NCBI GenBank assembly: GCA_947478725.1
Contig: CANJWZ010000032.1
Coordinates: 1 to 49,470, forward strand
Direction of reading: 5' to 3'
Source: Comamonadaceae bacterium
GTDB lineage: Bacteria > Pseudomonadota > Gammaproteobacteria > Burkholderiales > Burkholderiaceae_C
Length of the DNA: 49,470 bases
Below are positions 45,007-49,470 of the stretch, one piece after another (position 1 is the first letter of the stretch; each line of letters starts with the position of its first letter). The notes below the pieces were generated by a model that searched no databases, was not told the origin of the DNA, and saw nothing but the letters and a program-made list of their open reading frames with translations. A program made the translations under genes and the position numbers.

Positions 45007-46149
45007 ATGCAAATGAAATTCAAGTTGACAGTTGTTGCCGCCCTGGTGTCTCTGGCTGGTGCCGCATCAGCGCAAGATATGGTCGTGAAAATCGGCCATG
45101 TTGGCCCCATTTCCGGCAGCATTGCCCATCTGGGCAAAGGCAATGAAAACGGTGCCAAGATGGCGATTGAAGATCTGAACACCAAAGGCGTGGTGATTGG
45201 CGGCAAGAAAGTCAAACTTGAACTGGCTGCCGAAGACGATGCTGCTGACCCGAAACAAGGCACAGCCGTGGCGCAAAAACTGGTGGACATGAAAGTGTCT
45301 GGCGTGATTGGTCACCTCAACTCAGGCACCTCGATTCCCGCTTCAAAAATCTACAGTGCCGCTGGCATTCCCCAAATTTCGCCTTCTGCCACCAACCCTG
45401 CATTTACCCGCGCTGGTTACAAAACCACCTTCCGTGTGGTGGCAGATGACGTGCATCTGGGCGGTACCTTGGGCCGCTATGCGGTGCAAACACTCAAAGG
45501 CAAATCCATTGCCGTGATTGACGACCGCACCGCTTACGGCCAGGGTGTGGCTGAAGAGTTTTCCAAGGCTGTGAAAAAAGCGGGCGGCAAAATTGTGGCG
45601 ACAGAGTTCACCACGGACAAAGCCACCGACTTCATGCCGATTTTGACCACCCTCAAGGGCAAAAAGCCTGACGTGATCTTCTTTGGCGGCATGGACGCCG
45701 TGGCTGGCCCCATGATGCGGCAGATGAAAAACCTGGGCATCAAAGCCAAGTTCATGGGCGGTGACGGTATCTGCACCACCGAACTGGTGAAACTGGCGGG
45801 TGACGGCATGGCGGACAGCCAGGTGGTTTGCGCTGAAGCCGGTGGTGTTGAAGGTGCGCAAAAAGCCGGCATGGACAAGTTCGTTGCAGACTACAAAAAG
45901 CGCTTTGGCATCGATGTGACTGTGTATGAGCCGTATGTGTACGACGCACTGAACATCATGGTGGCTGCCATGGTCAAGGCCGGCTCGTCGGAGCCCGCCA
46001 AATACTTGCCCGTATTGGCCAAGACTGAAAAGTACAAAGGCGTGACGGGCGACATTTCTTTTGACGAAAAAGGCGACGTGAAAAACGGTGCTTTGACGCT
46101 GTACACCTACAAGGCCGGCAAGCGCGACCAAATCTCGGTGGTTCGCTAA
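45007..46149 (+). CDS. Branched-chain amino-acid ABC transporter binding protein (LivK-like)
   Basis: A 380-residue periplasmic binding protein. Signal peptide MQMKFKLTVVAALVSLAGAA ends SAQ; mature part VVKIGHVGPISGSIAHLGKG, NGAKMAIEDLNTKGVVIGGK, KKVKLELAAEDDAADPKQG, GVIGHLNSGTSIPASKIYSA, QISPSATNPAFTRAGYKTTF and TAYGQGVAEEFSKAVKKAGG are typical of LivJ/LivK. It should capture Leu/Ile/Val or relatives for a LivHMGF permease not seen here. ATG at 45007 is chosen because GGAG (44996-44999) sits 7 bp before it; the ATG at 45001 is too close. It ends at a strong terminator. Confidence 0.95.
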   Translation: MQMKFKLTVVAALVSLAGAASAQDMVVKIGHVGPISGSIAHLGKGNENGAKMAIEDLNTKGVVIGGKKVKLELAAEDDAADPKQGTAVAQKLVDMKVSGVIGHLNSGTSIPASKIYSAAGIPQISPSATNPAFTRAGYKTTFRVVADDVHLGGTLGRYAVQTLKGKSIAVIDDRTAYGQGVAEEFSKAVKKAGGKIVATEFTTDKATDFMPILTTLKGKKPDVIFFGGMDAVAGPMMRQMKNLGIKAKFMGGDGICTTELVKLAGDGMADSQVVCAEAGGVEGAQKAGMDKFVADYKKRFGIDVTVYEPYVYDALNIMVAAMVKAGSSEPAKYLPVLAKTEKYKGVTGDISFDEKGDVKNGALTLYTYKAGKRDQISVVR

Positions 46150-46174
46150 ACTTTCGGCTCAGGTTTTTACCCAC

Positions 46175-46202
46175 AAAAAAGCCACCCTAGGGTGGCTTTT
46201 TT
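46175..46202. terminator. Bidirectional intrinsic terminator
   Basis: A perfect 28-bp palindrome: A6, GCCACCC, TAGGGTGGC and T6. It lies between the LivK-like gene (plus) and the phasin gene (minus), ending both transcripts. Confidence 0.95.
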
Positions 46203-46240
46203 AATTTCAGCGAAGCGAGTCGCATCCAATTCGCGGCGAA

Positions 46241-46783
46241 TTAACGCTTCTTGGCAACCGTTTTGGTGGCGTTCATGGCGGTCGTCGCGGCCGTTTTGAA
46301 GTTGGTTTCAGCCATGTCGCTGGCTTGCTTGACGGCTTTTTGCATGGATTCGAAAGCATTGTTGGCAGCAGCGACAGCGCTTTTCATCACAGCCACTGCA
46401 GTCTCGGAACCAGCAGGTGCGTTCTTGGTGGCGCTATCGACCAAACCCATGACTTGTTTTTGTGCGTCAGCGGTCTGGCTTTCCAGGGTCTTGCCCAGGT
46501 CAGCACCAGCAGCAGAGGCGATGTCATACAGATGGCGGCTGTAAGCGGCGGTTTTCTCAGCCAAAGGCTGAACCATGCCGGCTTGCAGAGCCATCAGTTC
46601 TTGTGCGTCTTTCACGCCCATCACAGCTTGTGCATGGTTGCCCGCTTCGGCCAACGCAGCCTTGGTGGCTTGCACATTCAGTTCGACCAGCTTCTCCACG
46701 CCTTCAAAGGCTTTGTGGGTCAGACCAAACAGGGTTTCGATGTTGGCTTTGTGGGAAGCCATGATTTGTTCAGCAGTCAGCAT
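46241..46783 (-). CDS. phaP: Phasin (PHA granule-associated protein)
   Basis: A 180-residue alpha-helical protein. It starts [40 protein letters not shown] and [20 protein letters not shown], then [20 protein letters not shown], as in the TIGR01841-type phasins of betaproteobacteria. The C-terminus is Ala/Lys-rich ([16 protein letters not shown]). It coats polyhydroxyalkanoate granules and limits their size. Inverted-repeat boxes upstream (46865-46938) are candidate PhaR operators. No other pha genes are in the window. Confidence 0.93.
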   Translation of the reverse strand: MLTAEQIMASHKANIETLFGLTHKAFEGVEKLVELNVQATKAALAEAGNHAQAVMGVKDAQELMALQAGMVQPLAEKTAAYSRHLYDIASAAGADLGKTLESQTADAQKQVMGLVDSATKNAPAGSETAVAVMKSAVAAANNAFESMQKAVKQASDMAETNFKTAATTAMNATKTVAKKR

Positions 46784-46864
46784 ATTAATCTCCAGTGGTA
46801 TTTACAAATAAATGGGTGGGTCAAACAGTTGCTTTGCACATCCCTCAAGCCGGCTTGATGAAAT

Positions 46865-46879
46865 TGCTGCACTGCAACA
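46865..46879 (+). promoter_or_regulatory. Candidate PhaR box 1
   Basis: TGCTGCACTGCAACA, upstream of the phasin gene. Inverted copy at 46924-46938 matches 14 of 15. TGCNGCA/TTGCAA-type sites are known for PhaR, the PHA-sensing repressor. Confidence 0.5.
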
Positions 46880-46923
46880 TAAATTGAATTATAGGGACAA
46901 TATCCGGCATTGCAAGCATTTTT

Positions 46924-46938
46924 TGTTGCGGTGCAGCA
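46924..46938 (-). promoter_or_regulatory. Candidate PhaR box 2 (inverted copy)
   Basis: On the minus strand TGCTGCACCGCAACA, differing from box 1 at one position. Centres are 59 bp apart, with a CATTGCAAGC element between. It also lies about 70 bp before the divergent deacetylase-like gene. Confidence 0.5.
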
Positions 46939-47006
46939 TTTTAGCGTCAGCCTCCCGGTCCATAGGGGTCGGTCACAATCCATCTCTTTGAGTATCAGGT
47001 CTGGTT

Positions 47007-47975
47007 TTGCAAGCTTTCTACGCCGATCACTTCGTATTGCCGCTCCCTGAAGGGCATCGTTTTCCGATGGCAAAGTACAAACTGTTGCGTGACCGGGTGG
47101 TGCAGGAAATGCCGGGCGTCACGATGATTCAGGCGCCTGCCGCCAGCGACGGCGAGCTGGCGCTGGCGCATACACCGGACTACATTGCAGCCATCGCCCA
47201 AGGCACGCTGCCTGCAGCACTTCAACGTGAAATTGGGTTTCCCTGGAGTCTGGCCATGGCGGAACGGGCGCGACGCTCGGTCGGTGCCACCGTGGCTGCC
47301 GCACGCCTGGCGCTGGGCTTGGGTGATGATGGGAAGGGTCAGAGGCAGGGTGTAGCTGCCAATATGGCCGGCGGTACGCACCATGCCTACTCGCACAAGG
47401 GGGGCGGCTTTTGCGTCTTCAATGATGTGGCGGTTACCGCCCGATTGATGCAGGCTGAGTGGACTCGGCATCACAAGAACACCCATCCGCCTCTTCAAGT
47501 GGCCATCATTGACCTAGATGTTCACCAAGGCAACGGCACAGCCAGCATCTTTGCCAACGATCGCAGCGTGTTCACACTCTCGCTCCACGGCGAAAAGAAT
47601 TTTCCATTTCGCAAGGAGGCCAGCGACCTGGATATCGAATTGCCTGATGGCTGCCAGGACGGCGCTTATTTGGAGGCGCTAGAGCAGGCGCTCGATGAAC
47701 TTCAGCGGCGCTTTCAGCCTGGTCTGATCCTGTACCTGGCCGGTGCTGACCCGTTTGAAGGCGACCGCCTGGGCCGCTTAAAGCTTACCTACGACGGCCT
47801 GGAGGCGCGAGACCGTCGGGTGTTTGACTGGGCCTGGCAGCGCCGCATACCGCTGGCGTTTTGCATGGCCGGCGGTTATGGCCTGAAGATTGATGAGACT
47901 GTGCAGGTGCAGGTCAACACCTACCGGGTGGCTTTTGACTATTGGCGCAAGTGGGCGCAGAGCAACACCGTCTGA
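47007..47975 (+). CDS. Histone deacetylase-family amidohydrolase
   Basis: A 322-residue zinc enzyme of the HDAC/acetoin-utilization (AcuC)/acetylpolyamine amidohydrolase superfamily. LPEGHRFPMAKYKLLRDRVV near the N-terminus is typical of class IV-like bacterial members. Catalytic H125/H126 are in GGTHHAYSHKGGGFCVFNDV; zinc ligands are D171 and H173 (DLDVHQGNGTASIF) and D248 (AGADPFEGDRLGRL). AGGYG is at the end. The start is TTG at 47007 (MQAFYADHFVLPLPEGHRFP). Substrate in the cell is unknown; acetyl-lysine proteins or small amides are possible. It diverges from the phasin gene. Confidence 0.9.
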   Translation: MQAFYADHFVLPLPEGHRFPMAKYKLLRDRVVQEMPGVTMIQAPAASDGELALAHTPDYIAAIAQGTLPAALQREIGFPWSLAMAERARRSVGATVAAARLALGLGDDGKGQRQGVAANMAGGTHHAYSHKGGGFCVFNDVAVTARLMQAEWTRHHKNTHPPLQVAIIDLDVHQGNGTASIFANDRSVFTLSLHGEKNFPFRKEASDLDIELPDGCQDGAYLEALEQALDELQRRFQPGLILYLAGADPFEGDRLGRLKLTYDGLEARDRRVFDWAWQRRIPLAFCMAGGYGLKIDETVQVQVNTYRVAFDYWRKWAQSNTV

Positions 47976-48054
47976 CACACCACTGAGGCGTCTGTGCCCA
48001 CGAATGCGGCAGCCCGTGCTTGACTTTGCCGCAAGCATTCCTAAAATCCAGCGC

Positions 48055-49470
48055 ATGTTCGTCACATTTCGTCGCGTGCTGGCAATGGCTGTTGCATTGA
48101 GCTTTGTCAATGCTGCGGCCCAAACCAATCCCGAAGCCAGGCTGGCGCTCATCATCGGCAACGCATCGTACAATTCTTCCCCGCTCAGCAACGCGGTCAA
48201 TGACGCCAGACTGATGGACAAGGTCTTGAAGGAAGCCGGCTTCACGACCATCAAGGCGGAGAACGCCTCCATTCGTGACATGCGTCGGCTTGTCAGAGAC
48301 TTTGGCGACAAATTAAAAGCCTCTGGCGGGGTGGGTTTGTTTTATTACGCCGGCCACGGCGTTCAGGTCAGGGGCGAAAACTTTCTTGTTTCCACCGACT
48401 CCGACATCCGCAACGAAGACGAAGTGGCCGACGACTCGGTCAATGTCAGCGTGATTCTGGACAAGATGCAGTCCGCCGGCAACCGCATGAACCTGATCAT
48501 TCTGGATGCGTGCCGCGACAACCCTTTTGTCAACAAATCACGTTCGTCGGCAGCGGGTCTTGCCACGATCAACGCGCCCAGCGGCTCGCTGGTGGCTTAC
48601 GCCACCGCGCCGGGCTCTGTGGCCTCTGACGGAAAAGGGCAAAACGGTTTGTACACCGAATTCCTGGCCAAGGCGATTCAGCAACCTGGGTTGGCGGTTG
48701 AAGAAGTTTTCAAACAGGTTCGCACGGCGGTGCGTATCGGCAGCAACAACAAGCAAACCCCTTGGGAAAATACCGCGCTGGAGGGCCAGTTTTATTTCAA
48801 GTCGCCGCCACCGGTTGCACGCCCCGCGCCAGAGCCAGTTCCTGCGCGCGCTGCCGTACCAGACCTTCTCGCCGTAGACATGGCATTTTGGGAAAGCGTC
48901 AAAACCAGCCAGCGCAGCGGTGAATTGCAAGCCTACTTGACGCAATTTCCAAACGGCGTTTTTGCGGTACTGGCCAAAATGCGGATGGACGAGATCAAAA
49001 TGTTGGCGGCTGCGCCACCGCCCAAGCCCATCGTTGAGCAAAACCCCATTGTGGTGCCGACAAGCGCCGAGTCAAAACCAGCGTTGCCGCCCGCTTCGCC
49101 AGCCAGACCCGCGCAGGAGCAAAGACCGGGCGTTCTGGTTGCTAGCATCGAGTCCAAACCGGCAGTATCAACGTCTCAGCTGCAGGCCTTGCTACCGAAT
49201 CCGAATCAAGTCCCGTTGGCACCAGGTGTCCTGGGAACTTTGGTTTTCACAGACACGATGTTCGGGAAAAAAAGCGAGATGGAGATTCGGGTGACTGAAT
49301 CGACTGCTTTGCAAACCGTCTATTCGTCTGGCGACGCGGTGGGCAAGGACGGGAAAGTTTTAAAGGTGCGGGTGGGCGACGCGGTCTTGCGCGCCACATC
49401 GGGGGCGCTGTGGACGCTGCCCTTGAAAGAGGGTGCATCTGGCGAAGCTGAGGTTGAGCGGGAAGGCGTG
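48055..49470 (+). CDS. Secreted caspase-family (C14) protein, partial at right edge
   Basis: At least 472 residues, open at the window edge. Signal peptide MFVTFRRVLAMAVALSFVNA then AAQ. Caspase-like domain: RLALIIGNASYNSSPLSNAV, FYYAGHGVQ with catalytic H101, IILDACRDNPF with catalytic C153, AYATAPGSVASDG and TPWENTALEGQFYFK. Then a Pro-rich linker, a helical segment (AFWESVKTSQRSGELQAYLT, QFPNGVFA), another Pro/Ala-rich linker and a start of a C-terminal domain (KEGASGEAEVEREGV). Both catalytic residues are present, so a periplasmic Arg/Lys-type peptidase is possible. A decayed relative lies at 6211-6475. Confidence 0.9.
   Translation, partial: MFVTFRRVLAMAVALSFVNAAAQTNPEARLALIIGNASYNSSPLSNAVNDARLMDKVLKEAGFTTIKAENASIRDMRRLVRDFGDKLKASGGVGLFYYAGHGVQVRGENFLVSTDSDIRNEDEVADDSVNVSVILDKMQSAGNRMNLIILDACRDNPFVNKSRSSAAGLATINAPSGSLVAYATAPGSVASDGKGQNGLYTEFLAKAIQQPGLAVEEVFKQVRTAVRIGSNNKQTPWENTALEGQFYFKSPPPVARPAPEPVPARAAVPDLLAVDMAFWESVKTSQRSGELQAYLTQFPNGVFAVLAKMRMDEIKMLAAAPPPKPIVEQNPIVVPTSAESKPALPPASPARPAQEQRPGVLVASIESKPAVSTSQLQALLPNPNQVPLAPGVLGTLVFTDTMFGKKSEMEIRVTESTALQTVYSSGDAVGKDGKVLKVRVGDAVLRATSGALWTLPLKEGASGEAEVEREGV

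Overview
The window looks like a chromosome segment of a betaproteobacterium in Burkholderiales, most likely Comamonadaceae (Rhodoferax/Polaromonas-like). This is inferred from the gene set (pilU-prmB, dapC-dapD, lptF/lptG-pepA-holC, cysB-cbiX, argA, hrpA, tex, phasin, many Bug-type binding proteins) and from Comamonadaceae-like interspersed repeats. No database search was run.

Left part, about 1-14100, is accessory and heavily decayed. It opens with an IS3-family element (1-905) inserted into the start of a tyrosine-integrase gene, next to tandem repeats and the 3' half of a tRNA-Lys gene. This looks like the edge of an integrated element lying to the left. From 1.3 to 6.6 kb are fragments of a thermonuclease, a ParA-like protein, Sel1-repeat proteins, an XRE regulator, a Rap1a/Tai-type protein and a caspase-like protein. 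Among them are apparently intact AT-rich genes: a secreted octapeptide-repeat protein, a 2-oxoglutarate oxygenase and a complete second IS3 element with target duplication. From 6.6 to 13.7 kb is a GC-rich catabolic-looking block: an isopenicillin-N-synthase-like oxygenase, an extended SDR and three Bug/TctC binding proteins. Its hydantoin racemase, N-carbamoyl amidohydrolase and hydantoinase are all broken. A secreted five-repeat protein of Bacteroidota style lies within this block.

Right part, about 14100-49470, is mostly core genome: an alpha/beta hydrolase, an ABC-F ATPase, pilU-prmB (coupled), dapC-dapD (lysine/diaminopimelate synthesis, coupled), two Crp/Fnr paralogues, a BLUF photoreceptor, small unknown genes, serA, tex, a patatin-like lipase, argA, hrpA, an aminotransferase coupled to a GT39-like glycosyltransferase, cysB and cbiX (sulfur/siroheme), lptF-lptG (LPS export) divergent from pepA-holC-unknown, a branched-chain amino-acid binding protein, a phasin, a histone-deacetylase-like enzyme, and a caspase-like gene cut by the right edge.

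The most interesting signals are these: (1) a 55-bp repeat carried in the same reading frame inside three unrelated housekeeping genes (prmB, tex, hrpA); (2) a TATCGAAC-centred motif before a Crp-type gene, before the BLUF gene and before a tiny ORF; (3) the two secreted tandem-repeat proteins; (4) the integrase/att/IS junction; (5) a large inverted repeat upstream of the phasin gene.
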